The translations under genes and the position numbers were made by a program. The notes beneath the pieces are model-generated. The model did not search any database. It was given only the letters and a program-made list of their open reading frames with translations, and had not been told where the DNA came from. 64,000 bases of DNA from contig NMRA01000236.1 in the NCBI GenBank assembly GCA_002633005.1, positions 91,907 through 155,906 on the forward strand, given 5' to 3'. This document shows, in pieces, positions 10,746-25,100 of this stretch. Within the stretch, counting starts at the first letter, position 1; every line of letters starts with the position of its first letter. Origin of the DNA: Phoronis australis (Eukaryota; Phoronida; Phoronidae).

Positions 10746-13114
10746 TTTAAGAGAGCATGGTAATATTAAACCTCAAAGTAATTAAGAAATCAACATAGAC
10801 AATTAAACAGGGCGAAATGCACGTGTAGCTTTAAAATGAGGAATAAATTAGCACTAAATAATTGAGTACAAGTAATTTTTCATCAAGTTCCTTCATGAAA
10901 ATAGCCAAAATCACACAAAATTTGAATTGTTTTTTAAACAACTGAATTATGATGAATTGTTTTTTAAATAAACTTTCAAGCAATAAAACCCATGCATTGT
11001 TCATAATTTTTTACTTTAGTTTATTATTTACTAAAAAACTGGCTCTTCTTTACTCACAGCACATTTAATCAAGGTTTGCAAGTTTGCACTTAAAGCAAAG
11101 GCTACCCAAAGTATGTCCAATTTACGAGATAATTTAATCTAATGAGGTTTCAGGTCATGCGTTTATTTTCAAAATCCTAACAAATTCATGACCAAATTGC
11201 ACAATAACAGTTAATCCCCTCACTAGAAACATGACAATTGTGTCATGCCACCAAACTGTACCTACAACGTGATGATGACACACAGCTTCATAGAAGGAAA
11301 GTATCAACACTTAACACCAAAAAAATGGACAAAATGACCCCAAATTCCCCCTCGAGATAGCAGCACAAGTGAAATTCTTCATCACAACAACTGAGCAAGC
11401 CCAACTCCTGTGATGAAGGCAAAACAGTGATGAAGGCAAAACAGAAATTTGTCTTGCTATATTTGGCATGTACTGTAGATGGCATAACCAACATATACAC
11501 ATAATCATCCCAACGAAAATTAAAACCAGAATCCTTCAAAACATTCTTAACTTTCAAGTACTGGTTATGTGGACCCTTAACTCACTTGCTCTGTGTCTGG
11601 ACTCACTCTTACAAATACAAAATGAGAAGCCTCTGAAAAAATCTGAAAATTGAAGGGGTAACAGACAGCCTAGAAGTCCAGTTAAAGAACAGTGATTGAC
11701 ACTTAGAAAAAAGGAATGTTAAGTGTTACAGGTTACCTTGTGAGTGTGGATGGTAGGCGGAAATGGGTTATTTCAAATGCTTGTCAAGATGAACTGATCA
11801 CGTTTGTACTTTTAACTAACTGAACGAGCACAAGGGTATTTAAATGAGCAACAAGCACATATAAAGCATATACAATTACTAACAGTTCAAGAAACGATAC
11901 ATGTTGCATGAATCTTCCTAAAGAAAAATCACAGAAATGAGTTTACAATTTATACATCAACAAAATATAGACAAAAATGTTGGTCTTAAACCAGTTGACT
12001 ATTAAAGAACTGCATTTTGTAGCAAATTAGGATGTTGAAAAAGTAAAAGTTCACGATGAGCGTTTTGACATAAAACTCCATCTTCATAGACAACCATAAG
12101 GATGAAAGAGTAATAGAATTTACAACATAACAATAACTTTCAACTGTTTACTTGTGCAGTAGCCAATCTGAAAAAGCATCAACAATAAAAACATTCAATG
12201 CAATACACCTTGAAAATTCAAATGCTCTTACTGAGAAAATCGGGCAACGTTCACTTGCTGGACCCTATAAAGCAACATAGGATGATGCCCTATGGGTCTT
12301 TTGAAAGACATCTGTGAGAAATGTTAGGAAGTTGGGATTCCTCTACACAAACTTCAGAAAAGTGACACGTTTCATAAACCTTTTCATGTTTTATCAAACT
12401 CACTTTGTGCACAAGAAAAATTGATTGAATATGATCGTCAGTTTAACAGTAGTCCGTTCTAATAAAACAGTGTTTGGAGGCAGTGTACAGATTCACAACT
12501 ATTTACATTTTACACATTTTAATGACACATGCAGGCAATGTAGACAGGACCTCGGTAGACATCATTTCTCTTTACAAGCAAGCTTTCCACATTAAACCCA
12601 TCAGAACAAATAAATTAAACAAAATTACATGGCGGGAAGTGTCTCGTATAAAATATCAAAATACTCAAGTTATTTACTCAAATACATTTGGCAATTTTAA
12701 CAGATTCTGTGCAGTTCCTTAAAAAAGATTTGTAATTCACAAATCTGTTAATATATTGACATCATAAGATTAACCACACAAAAATTCATCAAAATCACAA
12801 ATGTACTTGAACACCTAATTTCTAAACACTTTGACATTATGTCTATGTTTTGACAGGCTTTCCTGTAACAAGACCCAAGTCCCGTTCGTTCAATGGTACA
12901 TTTTCAGGTAAAGATTGCCAGAAAACACAGCACCGCACAGATGAGAATTCTGAACAAGCATAACAACGACATAACAACAAAATCAGTAGTGGAAGGATGT
13001 CGGTGGATGGACATAAAAATGTCCAATGATACGACGATGAACAACGCCGAGCGCGACGACATCTTTATGAAACAGTGATCATGGAGGATATGAAGAAGCT
13101 AGAGGGTGCCGGTG

Positions 13115-13170
13115 TTATAACTCCTCATTATGCGTTGTTGTAGGGTCCACTGTGGTGCTCTCTGTCGCCT
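13115..13170 (-). CDS. HYOU1: HYOU1 last exon with ER-retrieval tail
   Basis: Encodes [18 protein letters not shown] and TAA (13117-13115). The tail NEEL replaces the NDEL of vertebrate HYOU1 and fits the [KHRN]-[DE]-E-L pattern read by KDEL receptors. The exon joins the previous one at 14104 in phase 1. Confidence 0.92.
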
Positions 13171-16100
13171 CTGTAATGAGAGTTAAAATGAAATAAACAG
13201 TTATTTATAATGATTACAACAAGACCCAAAGTTACAGGATTAATAATAATAATAATAATAATAATAACAATAATGATGATGGTAACAATAATCATAATGT
13301 ACCATTATTTGTAAAGCGCTATGCACATTAAGTTGCTAGACCAGAATTTGGTGAATAGGACCACCGATATGAACAAAGAGCTCTGATTTGAGTAAAAAAT
13401 ACCCAATGTCACATCTTGCAATCTCTAACAATAATAGAGTAATAAAGGAAAAATTTAATGGGTGTCCTCAGAAAAGTCAGAAACATTGTAAATCAAATGT
13501 CAATAACCTCAACATGTTTGTACCTGTGGAAAAAATACAGCTTTGTGAAAACTAGTACAATTTTTACCAGTTTCATCTCCAAACAATCCACAAATAATTG
13601 AAAATGGCAAGTGCACTATGGAGCAAAACCCTCACTACAGGCCCTTGCAGCATGATCTAGCAATCGAAGCCATGATTTTTACAACAGGAGGCAGCAGCTG
13701 TATCATAAGGCAACACTGTTCCCACAAGTGACATATAAACAACATGGCAGTAGCTCGTTAACTTAAGACACCATGTTGTTCAAATGTCAGACGACATCAA
13801 ACAATGATAGCAACACCATTTCAATACAATAAAACTTAGAAAAACATAAGAGATTGAAGACAATCTTTCCATGTGTAGATGCTCAGACAGTTTCTAAAAA
13901 CCAGGCATGTGAACGTTTGAGGCACCACAAGTCATCAGACCGACAGCACTTTTTTTAAAAACAACTCGAGTGCAGTCATATCAAAAATCGTTGACAGTCT
14001 ACAGGGTGTGGAGAATTAAGTGCATTCTATATTGTTCTGTTAACAAGACAACACAACACAACTAATTAGTATTCTACAGTCACTGACACAATAATGACCT
14101 CACCTTGATCACTACCCAACTCTAACACGGTTTCCTCTTCCTCTGCAGGCTCTTTTGAAGATTTCTTTGACGATTCCCCTTTTTCTTCAGTTGGTGGGGG
14201 AGGTACATTAAACTCTTCTACAATGAACATAAAACAACCCATTCATCAATACCATGTCAATAGGGGGCGCCTGAGGATGTTGATATGGCTCCTGAGGATA
14301 CCTGCTGTGCATTTATCTCATTTCCAATTCCATGTTTCCAGTCACAGACAACTTTCTAAATTTTTGCATTCCAACAGCATCATTAAAAAAGACACTGTGT
14401 TCTCTCAATCAAATCCATGCATTCATATACAAATGAAAAGTTATCCCACGGTGGAAAGTCACAAATGTTATAAGCTGAATGAAAGCACCAGGGTAAACAC
14501 TGCCATGTAATCACTAGATGCTTCTGTGAACATTGCAGAACAGTTCACAAGCCATGTAATCATTTGATACTTCTCTGAACATTAGAGCACAGATCACAGT
14601 CAATCAGAACAGCCCGTTTGTCAGAAACATCGAACAGAAACAACTTGCGACCTCATTATTACAACAAAGAGCATCATAGCACGTGACAACTTGCAAACTG
14701 ACAATCGTCCAAACTCTCACCTATCCTCACACCCTCATCGCCAGACTTGGTCTCATTACTCGCCGTCTTCGTCTCATTCAATGGTGTCGTCTCCGTCCCA
14801 TTGACCGACGTCTTCACTTCATCCGTAGCATTCTCCGCCTTGGGCTTTGGTTTGGGTCTGAATGTCTTGGCCTTGTTCAGCAGGTAGTTGACCTCTCTGT
14901 CTAGCTCCCTCATCTTGTCAACGACGGCCTGTACCAGTAATACTGGCTTCTGGGTGAGTGGCAGGGCCTTCTGTTCCTTCTCCATCTTCTTCTTCCAGCT
15001 CTGTCAACGATTAATTTAATCACATGATTATCAAACAAAGACATGCTGTCAAGAGTTTAAAGTTATAATTACAGTGTGTTAAAGCTCTTAACTCTGCAAA
15101 GTTGTAGCAATATTGATGTCAGATAATGTGTTAATAATGGTTCCTAATGGCCACTTATCTGAAAAAAAGAATTGTAAGTGTTTACGAAAATGTAACACAG
15201 ATTACGAAACAACAGATAAAGGTGCAAAACTATGCACCCTAATGTCAACAGCTGACCAAAGCAGCACAGGGTGTGACAATGATACATCTCTTGACAATGA
15301 GACTCCTTTAAAGCAATGTAACACCTTGATTACAAATACGGACCAGGGCTTAGCCATAGACACAACGGATGCCTTTAACACTTCATATTTAATATAAAAA
15401 CTAACCAAAAAATGTTTTAGCCGATTTCGGATTAACAGATATTCAAGTGGACATAAACCCTCGTTCTTCCCAGGAAGTCAACTTTTGATTCAGGCCACTT
15501 TCCGCAATGAAACTGGGTCTCAACTTGTGATTTATGTGTTTGCAAAGAACTGTCAGCTCAATATTGCGTGAGATGATGCCCTGCACACGACATGCCTTGA
15601 CAAGCCAACGTGTAGAGCCTGGTGTCAAACAAACTGTCAGTTCTTTTGTAGCCTTGAAATCACCCCCAATTTCACTACGAAACAATCTGAGACCAATTTC
15701 ATACCAGTAGGTGATCTAAATCTTAAGATGGTCCCTTAACGTGAAAGGTGTGTTCATAACCAACTACACGAAGGTCACTTAAACCTTTGAACACTCATTA
15801 CAAAGACCACAAACTGACAGTTGTGCAGAAAGACAACTTAATGACAATGAAATGGTTCATGTGTCAAATGTTTTATACACTGCAGTCCATACGTATTCAG
15901 ACAACATAATTTAGAATTCCTTGTCATGACATCTGGCCAGAAGCTGAATTCATCGTCAGAATGGTTTCCTCTTGTGACTTACCACAGAACAGTTAGTGCG
16001 GTAGGCAAAACATTCTGTAACCATTTTTTTCTGAATAACAATTACCACAAGTCACTTCCATATTTATCTGAATTAGTTCTACAAACTACCAATAACTATC

Positions 16101-19100
16101 CTCTAAATAACATCTCCTCCCTGCAGTTGTTCTACAAACTACCAATAACTATCCTCTAAATAACATCTCCTCCCTGCAGTAGTTCTACATATAACCAATA
16201 ACTATCCTCTAAATAACATCTCCTCCCTGCAGTAGTTCTACATATAACCAATAGCTATCCTCTAAATAACATCTCTTCCCTGCAGTAGTTCTACAAACAA
16301 CCAATAACTATCCTCTAAATAACATCTCCTCCCTGCAGTAGTTCTACAAACAACCAATAACTATCCTCTAAATAACATCTCCTCCCTGTTCTAGTTGTTA
16401 CCTTAGTATCATTGACCAGTTTACCAAGGGTCTCCATCTCAACTTGTGTAAATGGCTGGTCCTCGCCGGTGAAGTTGGCCATATTGCGGTAGAAGTGCGA
16501 CGAGTAGTTTAGCATCTGCTTCAGCTGCTCCAACACCTTGGGACGCTCCTCTAGTTCATGGACACGCTGGAAGAGGTCACCAGTTGCTGTCTTCAGCTCT
16601 TTCAGCTTCTGCTGGTATGGCTGAAAGGAAATGGTTTGATTCAGTATGGCTATCAGATCACCAGTCACAAAAGAGTACTAGACGCAGCTACTTCATTTAA
16701 CAAAAATATTCTTTCAAATGTAAAGACGTTTGGAAAAAATATCAAATGCTAAGTATAATTAATTTAAAAAATCATGCCCAATGTAACGACACCATTTGAA
16801 AGTTGCACTTCCACACAATACTATATGACATTTTAAAAAAATCACTGAAGGAATAAAAACAATTTTCCCTGGCATGATGGTTTTAGCTAAGCATTCTACG
16901 TTTGTTGTAGACATACATACCTCTGGTCCAGCAGAATCATCCTGCTCATACTGCCAGTCAGAGGCTGCGGTCAGCTGTTCACCAATCTTCTCACGTTCCT
17001 CCTCCGTTGAGCAAGTCTCAAAGTCGTCCTCATACAGCTTGGACTGCGTGTCAAAGATAAATGCCTCCAGACTATTCTTTGCCTTCTCTAGCTCAATTTT
17101 TTCTTCGTCACGCTTTTTCATCTTCTTCAACCTGAAACAGCATGAACCAGAATTTCAAACTAAATTTCAAAATTACAAAAATTGCCAAATAATAATAATT
17201 GAATGTAAGGCTAAGTTGTGTCAAATTCACAAAGTAATCACATGGTACACGGGATGTGTTACGTAATGCAAGGCCTCGCGAGAAATCTTTATAAATGGAT
17301 TAGACACCGCGAATTATCTCCCATAGTTCTACATTCCAGCTTGTTAACCAATCATTTCAGTGGGGGCCATTTTGCTAGTCTACGCTAGTAAGGCCTGGAG
17401 CGTACTCGACAAAGACTTGCCTCTCATTTGCATGGTCTGACGTCATCTTGACAAACTAACAAGTGAAAGTGTGCAACACAAGCCTGCTTAGCAATAAGCC
17501 TTCAATAGTGCTTCATGCCCATCAAGCATAGCAACTGTACTTGGAGTTCAAGAGTCTTTCTACTGCTCAGTCTACACAGGCAATATTGGTAGATCATAAT
17601 TTACAAAAAAGACTTATCATATACAAATTAATATCGACCATCTCTACAAAATCATATGATATAAATGGTTGAATTCAGTGGATATAATTTTACATGCAGG
17701 GTTTATCACCAATCATGATATTTCATAAAATTTCACTGCGCAATGATAAACAATCAAGAGGTTTTCCATGAATACTACAGTGAAAGACGATGACCCTGAT
17801 AAAAATTCATATCAACCAAAATATGGATGTACACAAAATTAGTGAAGAAGACGAACATGTATATGGAAGTTTCAAATTAATGTAGGACCTCCAGATAATC
17901 CTATTTCCTCTAATCCTAAAACTTACAACTTCACAGAGGCCTTCACAATATCCTCGGAGGGGTCCTGCAGATCCTTCAATGACACCTCAGTTTTAATCTC
18001 TTCCTTAATCAACACAGGCTTTGGAGGTTTCTTTTCTGTCTGAAATGAACAAGCATAGCGTGAACTTTGGAATATCTTCTAATGAACATGCAAAACCTAC
18101 GCTATGTGGTGGGCACAGTATAACCACAACCTCAGCTTATGTTGCTGAAGCAAATGATCACTGCTATGCTAGGTAAATGTTTTTACAAGGAATTAATTTT
18201 ATTGCTGATAGATGATCAATTGCACAAATCAAAAATGCATCACAGCTTTTTGAGTATGGTAGGCAAGTGTGTGTGCGTGTATTACTATCTGAGAATGGTA
18301 GGCAAGTCTGTAGGTGTGTATTACTATCTGAGTATGGTAGGCAAGTGTGTGTGTGTGTGTGTGTGTATTACTATCTGAGTATGGTAGGCAAGTCTGTAGG
18401 TGTGTATTACTATCTGAGTATGGTAGGCAAGTCTGTAGGTGTGCATTACTATCTAAGTATCAAGGTACCTAAACTACATGGTCAATGAACTCATAAACAC
18501 TGGCACGGACGCATGAACACGACTCACGGACCTGCAAACACCGTCCACTGACTCACAAACACGGGAACGGACTCACAAAACACGATCCACGCACCCAAAT
18601 ACACGGGACACGGACTCATATTCACGAGGAAACACGGTTANTTCATTTTTTCCGTGACCCGTGTTTGGCGGTCCGTTAACCGTGTTTCCTCGTGAATATG
18701 AGTCTGTGTCGCGTGTATTTGGGTGCGTGGATCGTGTTTTGTGAGTCCGTTCCCGTGTTTGTGAGTCAGTGGACGGTGTTTGCAGGTCCGTGAGTCGTGT
18801 TTATGAGTCCGTTGACCGTGTAGTTTAGGTACCTTGAGTGTGGTAGGCAAGTCTGTGGGTGTGTATTACTATCTGAGTATGGTAGGCAGGTCTGTGGGTG
18901 TGTGTGTACTTAGGCAAATATCTACAAAACCAGTCAACAAAAGTGTGTTTTGCTTGAAAGTAAAAAGTCTGTAGAATTTGATTTTTGACTTTATATCAAC
19001 CTGATATTAATTGAGTTATGTGGCTGTGTACATAGTAACATTTTGGAAAAAAAGAGTTACATTCACAACAAAACAAACAGTATCAACAACATGACCAATT

Positions 19101-22100
19101 TTTGTGTGATATAGATGTTCAAGATGAAATGGTAAAAATGGTGTAACAGTTTTTAAATTATCGTTTCATTTTTGTTTTAAGAAAGTGTTGAATTTGTCCA
19201 TGAAAATTTACCTTTTGACAGCCTCTCAGCATAAGTGGAACAGTATTTTGGAGAACAGTACAAAAAGCATGCTATGTGAACATTATAAATGCATCCAAAC
19301 AGCCATTTCTGAGGTATTAAGTTTTTAATTTGGCCAAATACAGACCTTTTTCTAAGGTCCTACATAACCTTAAAAACTACAATCTACCCTATCATCGACT
19401 TACTGTGGTGTTTGTGGCAGTGGTATTAAACTCAGTGGCATTCCCTGTGGGCTTCTCAGGCTCAGTCTTGTTCTGGGATTTCTCAGCATCGACTTCCTCC
19501 TGAGATAAATGAAAGTACATCACTGAGAATGAACTAAATCATCAGCTACGACACACCAGCAGGTAACCATCACACAACTGGTTCAGTTTGAGGAATCTTA
19601 CCTGATGTCAACCGCACACGTCATGAAATTCGTATACTACCTAGTAAACAAAAACTTCCAGATGTCCAAATAGCAATAAATACATGAATGTGTTGGCAAA
19701 AATCAAAAACAATAACAGCAAATTTAGTAATTGTGCATGTAATCCCTTTCTACAAAGCAGACGATCACAAAGAACAAGAACATACAATGAAATGCACTTC
19801 AGTCATTACTATGCACACTTTCAATAGCCTTTAAGCACATCCACAAAAACTGCAAAAATACACACACAGGCTCACTATCAACCAGCCAACCAACCTTTTT
19901 CGACTCAGTCTTAGACTTATCTCCCTCAGACTTATCTCCCCCTGATTCACTTTGCAGTTTCTCACTAGGTGTCTCCTCAGGTTTGTCAGAGGGAGGTTCA
20001 GCCTTATCGCCAGTTGACTCGCCCTTATCAGCCGTGCTCTAGTTAGCGTTTCGAGAAAAAGAGGGAAACTTACAACACAACAGAAAGAGCACAACATAAA
20101 TCAATAAGCAATTAAACTAATATCTTAAGCCGCAACAAACCTGTGTTCCGTCAAAGAAACTAAATTTTAATTTAGATCACCATCTAATTGGTCTCAATTT
20201 ATTGATGAAAAGTGACTTTTGGTTTTGTAAAGAAATGACAGTTCGTTATCGGTTAAGACCATGCTTTGCAAATAGTGACACACTGCGACAGTTCCTTCCA
20301 CTCGTGCTAATTGCATCTATTTTGACAAACAATTTGAGACCATCAATCCCAAAGTGGGTTCTTCTGCCAGATTTATAGCTGCTCCATGCCATTATAAATC
20401 TTCCTTCCACCAAAGAAACTAACTTGATCAGAGCAGTTACCGCTATGAAACGGATCCTAACTCAAATGACGCAATATTTCTGGACTTTGGAAGAAGGGGG
20501 ACATTTTTAAGATAAAGTGATCCGCTGTGACCAATCAACATAATGAGGCTGGACTCAAGGAATAAGAAACTGTCACATCTTCACAAGTTCATATATCACA
20601 TCTAATCTGAGTCATGAAGAAGTAAAGACAAAGGATGGATGGATTAAATCAGAACTTCTTAGATGGAAAACAGGTTTATAGTAGCTTTAAAAAGCTAGGT
20701 AAGTACGCAGAACCAATTACAGCCAATTCTCAAAGAGACTGAACTAATTAGCTATTTCTCAATTTCACCAACAACCAATTCCGACAAGATGTATTTTCAC
20801 AAATTACAATGTTATTAAAAATCACATTGAAAAAGTCACTATCAATAATTTGAGGCATTGCATTGAGCCCAAAACTGTGCTCAAAATCCACTTTTGTTCT
20901 AAAAATGATTCAGAATTTTGAAATCTACTTATGTCCAAAAATCACAGGACTTTTGTTCAAACAATAAAAGGCAGAGCAGGTATTGAAACAGAAATGAAAG
21001 TCTTACTACAAATTTCAAATGTTTTAACTGCTCTTTAGACTGGACACAGTTACTAACAATCCTGCAGAGCTAGTGTAACCCATGACAAAAAGCGTAACTC
21101 CAGAAATGTTTAGGTGACATCATTCATCCTTTTGTTTTAATTCCATACTTGCAGCATTACATGTAAATGCAAGGGAAGTATCATAGACATATGACACACT
21201 GTTCCACCAAACAATACCAATGACAAGATGAAGAATGAACATTTACACATTCCAAGGATGAATCAATCCATGGTATAATTCAAGAGGACTGCCATCTGTC
21301 AAGCACCATCAAGATTACTTACTCTCAACCAAGGCATCTAAATGTGTTAAGGGAGGAGGTTACATGCTAGGTGATTAAAACAACAACAAAATAAAGCCAA
21401 ACAATACAACTAATTTTGAAGAGTTGACATGTTAAAGGATTACAATGACTACGACACAGGTGATCACAGTAATTGTGCTGACGTGTTCCCTCCATAAACC
21501 AATTGCTGATTCCACTGACAAAACTTACCCACAGCACGTGCAACATTTACCACAGTCATGAGAATGATGTTGCGTGATACAAAAGCATTCAGATTCTGCA
21601 GCATTTGAACAAATTACAGTTGCACTAGCCAGGGACACATCAAGACAAATATTGTGACCTGGATCTAAAGTATGTTGTCCTGAAGAGGGCAGATATATCC
21701 CTACTTACCTCTGAGGTGTCTGATTTCTCACCATCTTTGGAGGCCTCATCCTTGGAGGCCTCATCCTTGGAAGCTTCGTCCTTGTTTCCTCCTTTGGCAT
21801 CAGAAGAACCAGAGAAAAAGTTTGAGATTGTATCTCCTAGTTCTGCAAATGAGAGTAGCAAACTATGAGCTTGGGGGTGTGTTTATTAAAGATTGAAGTC
21901 CGGACATTTTTAACGAAGTCGTGTATCAAAATTTTATAGGCCGTAAAGTTCATTAACATGGTTTATGAGGTGGTCACATTAAAATAGCAATGTTTCCCTC
22001 TAGGAAAACAGGCAGCTATGCCGTGGGAACATCGTGCCTATGTCTGCCTAGGTTACAACTTTTAACTATACAAAACCGGTCCCAGACGGATCTTTATGCC

Positions 22101-25100
22101 ATAAATATCATAATTGTCAATGGTTGGCAATGTGGAATTTGTTTTCAAAAACGCTACATCCACGTATTGTACAAAATCATAATTTCATTTTCCATTGTTA
22201 TCTATAACATATCTTAAAACACGTCATTTATGTGCCAAGTACGCAACTTCCTGTGGATGACTCATCGATTTCAATTACATGGCAAATTTTTATTGGCCAT
22301 TTCCAGTCCTTTTGATTCTCAACACTTTTTAGTAGCTTAAACGATGGATTTTCCTTCAGACAGTAGAGAATGTGTTTTCAAAGTACTTATGGTGGCTGAA
22401 CTCTGAATCAAACCCCAGCACCCATTCAAAACCCGAAAATAAATTTTGCATTTATTAGAACTTTTAACCACTTTTAATTCAAGTGTAAACCGAGCACATA
22501 ACTGAGCTGAAGTGGAATGGCACAAACTGCACATTCATTTTGTGTTAGAATAGAACTGTATATGTTGACTCAAATAAAGCTTTCTACTGTTAAAGTCTCA
22601 TGCTTACAATTTCCACAGTTACCAATTGTCACGCTTAACTTTCCATAGTTACCAATTGAAATTATACTCACTAGTTAATGTGGACTTTTCTTCTTTCTCA
22701 TCTTCAGGGGCTGGAGCCTTTTCAAACACGGACTCCACCTGAATATTACAAACAGGTCACTCAAAATTTAACCTCATGTGACTTAAAGGAAAACACAGAA
22801 ACACAGGGCATATTCTACACAACTCCTAGAATCAGTTGACAACGCAATATAAAACCCAACAGAAAGCAAACATCGGAAATTTTCTAGTACCAGTAACATC
22901 AAGTCACAATGAATTTGTGCATATGGCGAATGGTAGAATTAGTAAAAGAGGTAAATTTTAAATGTTTTAGGGCAGGTACAAGCCAAAAAATGCACCCACA
23001 TGCTTTTTTCAGAAACACATGGGCGCTTATACACGCAATGAAAAATTCGTCACCAAAACAGAAACTTATTACCACAACAACTGGCAACTTAAAGTGAACC
23101 CAACAACCTTTTTATAAGCATCCTAAGCACAGAACTATTTTCCTTGCATGGTAAGAAGAGATCCAAAGCAGATCACAATATTCTTTCACTTAGTTGTCAC
23201 ATTCAATTCCACACATTCTTAGGTGCAAAACGTACCAAGTCCAGCTGCAGCATTCCACTCTCATCCATCCTAAAGTGTGCCTTGATCCCTTTAGCCTCTG
23301 TTGTTGGGCTGTGTTTATTGTGGGCTTCAGCCACCCCCGTCAGACTTACTGTGGTCAAGTTGAGTGAGCCAAATGACCTGAGGACACAACAGGATAAACC
23401 TTACTACTGTAGAAGTTTACTATTATCATCAAATTCCAATTGTATTTTATTTAAGAGTGACTAAATTGGAAGATTTACAAAACACTATGGAAATTCACCA
23501 CCTGAGCCCAGGGTCTAATCTTTTCACTCAAAATCAAAATATTTTTGGAATTTTCTAGTCTATTTTTGTGTGAAGTCAAGATCAGTGTCTATGATTCTAT
23601 GCTTGACTACATAATGGCTCACGTGAATAACTGTCTAGCCCTGGTTTGTAAATGATTACCACAGCATTAAGTCTGTGTCTGAACTCGAAATTTCAAGTTT
23701 TTACTCAAAATCTAGAGTTTTTATTCGAGATTGTAAGTGACTTGAATCTAAGGGTCATAAAGTGCAATCTAAGACCAAAAACTCGGATGCATAAACCTTA
23801 ATGTACTTGGCCACAGAAAAATAACACTTATCTTAAGTTTGCAAAAAAGTAGAAAAAGCCAGAAATAAATTTGAGTTTGATTTCCACAGGCCAGGTCCTG
23901 GTATCCTACTATATGTCACAAGAAGCCAACAATATGACATTGGTAGACTACGATCCTCTATTGCACATCAGTCAACATGGACTGTTCCCATAATAAAGCT
24001 GTTACATTCACGAGTCATGCATATTCACCAACAAATTTGTCACTAACATTGCCCAATTCATGCATACATTGTCCAGAGATGTACAATCTGCTGTGATCTA
24101 TCAGAGGTAAATCAGGGAGATAAGTCTCATTTATTTCCAACATATTGATTGTGTAGTAACACAAAGTACCATAAAAATTCTCCAGTTGAGACAGTGGAAA
24201 AATAAAAAATTTTGCTCAAGGTCATAATTTGAACGAATCTGAGAAATTCTCACTATTATGCATCTCAAAATCAAGGCCAACTGTTTTACTGATGTGTAAA
24301 TGATCAGCATTATTTTTTATGCACCAACAAATTTATTTTCAGACCCCGTAATGCAGAAACAAGCAAAATGTATGGGTTATTTACAATACATACGAGGAGG
24401 TAGTGTGGCCCGGTTGATAAGTGCCCGCTTTCTTTACTCGAGGTCGTAGGTTCGAGTCCCACCAGGTCACACTGCTAAACCCTTGAGCCAGGTTTCTAGC
24501 TCCTTAGCTCGGTTTCAACCATATATTAATAAAGCATAAAAATAGTTCCAGGTGATCAGTGCAATGGTGATCAGTGCAATGGGCCCACATGCGAGGCCTG
24601 CGCACGTCTGGTACAACGTGTATCNCACAAATTTGGCTGCAGAGCGGTAGTATTTGTCGCCGCGCTTAACAATAACACGAGCCGCCATTGAAAATCAGAC
24701 CACGCTTTACCCAGATGCCCCGGCAATGTTGACAATTTACGTTCCTCCGAAACATAAAGACTTCCGCTTTCCGAGGTGAACGTTGTCTGCAACGCCGCCG
24801 TAACAAAGGAATTTGCCGCGGAAATTTCATATCAAATCCGATTTTTTTACGCGGAAATATTATAAAAAAAGCGGAAAGCACATTTCAAAAAAGCGGAAAT
24901 CCGCGTTTCCGCGGAAAATTCCAAGCCCTGGGTACAACGTGTATCAGACCGCCTGCAATTGTATGATACATATTCTCTTAGTGTCACCTTTATTGTATAC
25001 ATTCAACAGACTCACAAATAGTGCAAACTAGCAACTAGGAGGACAAAGTCCTGCACAAACCTAATAAGGTCAAGCCAGAAAATTGGCTAAATATCATTTT

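Larger units (their letters stand above)
8681..13114. other. Convergent intergenic region and HYOU1 3' flank
   Basis: No conserved coding exon is seen. It holds a hairpin at 9261-9333, a possible transposon end at 10365, GGGGCT-bearing repeats at 10657-10745 and AT-rich unique sequence. The part nearest 13114 is expected to be HYOU1 3' UTR; reverse-strand AATAAA candidates lie at 11162-11167 and near 11031, so the UTR could be about 2 kb. Confidence 0.5.

Noticed and set aside
11288-11557. 89-aa minus-strand ORF between USF and HYOU1
   Set aside because: No recognisable domain or exon signals; probably chance in the 3' flank.
24395-24480. Functional tRNA gene
   Set aside because: The head is followed by a body shared with a second copy, the anticodon arm is poor, and this is the signature of a SINE.
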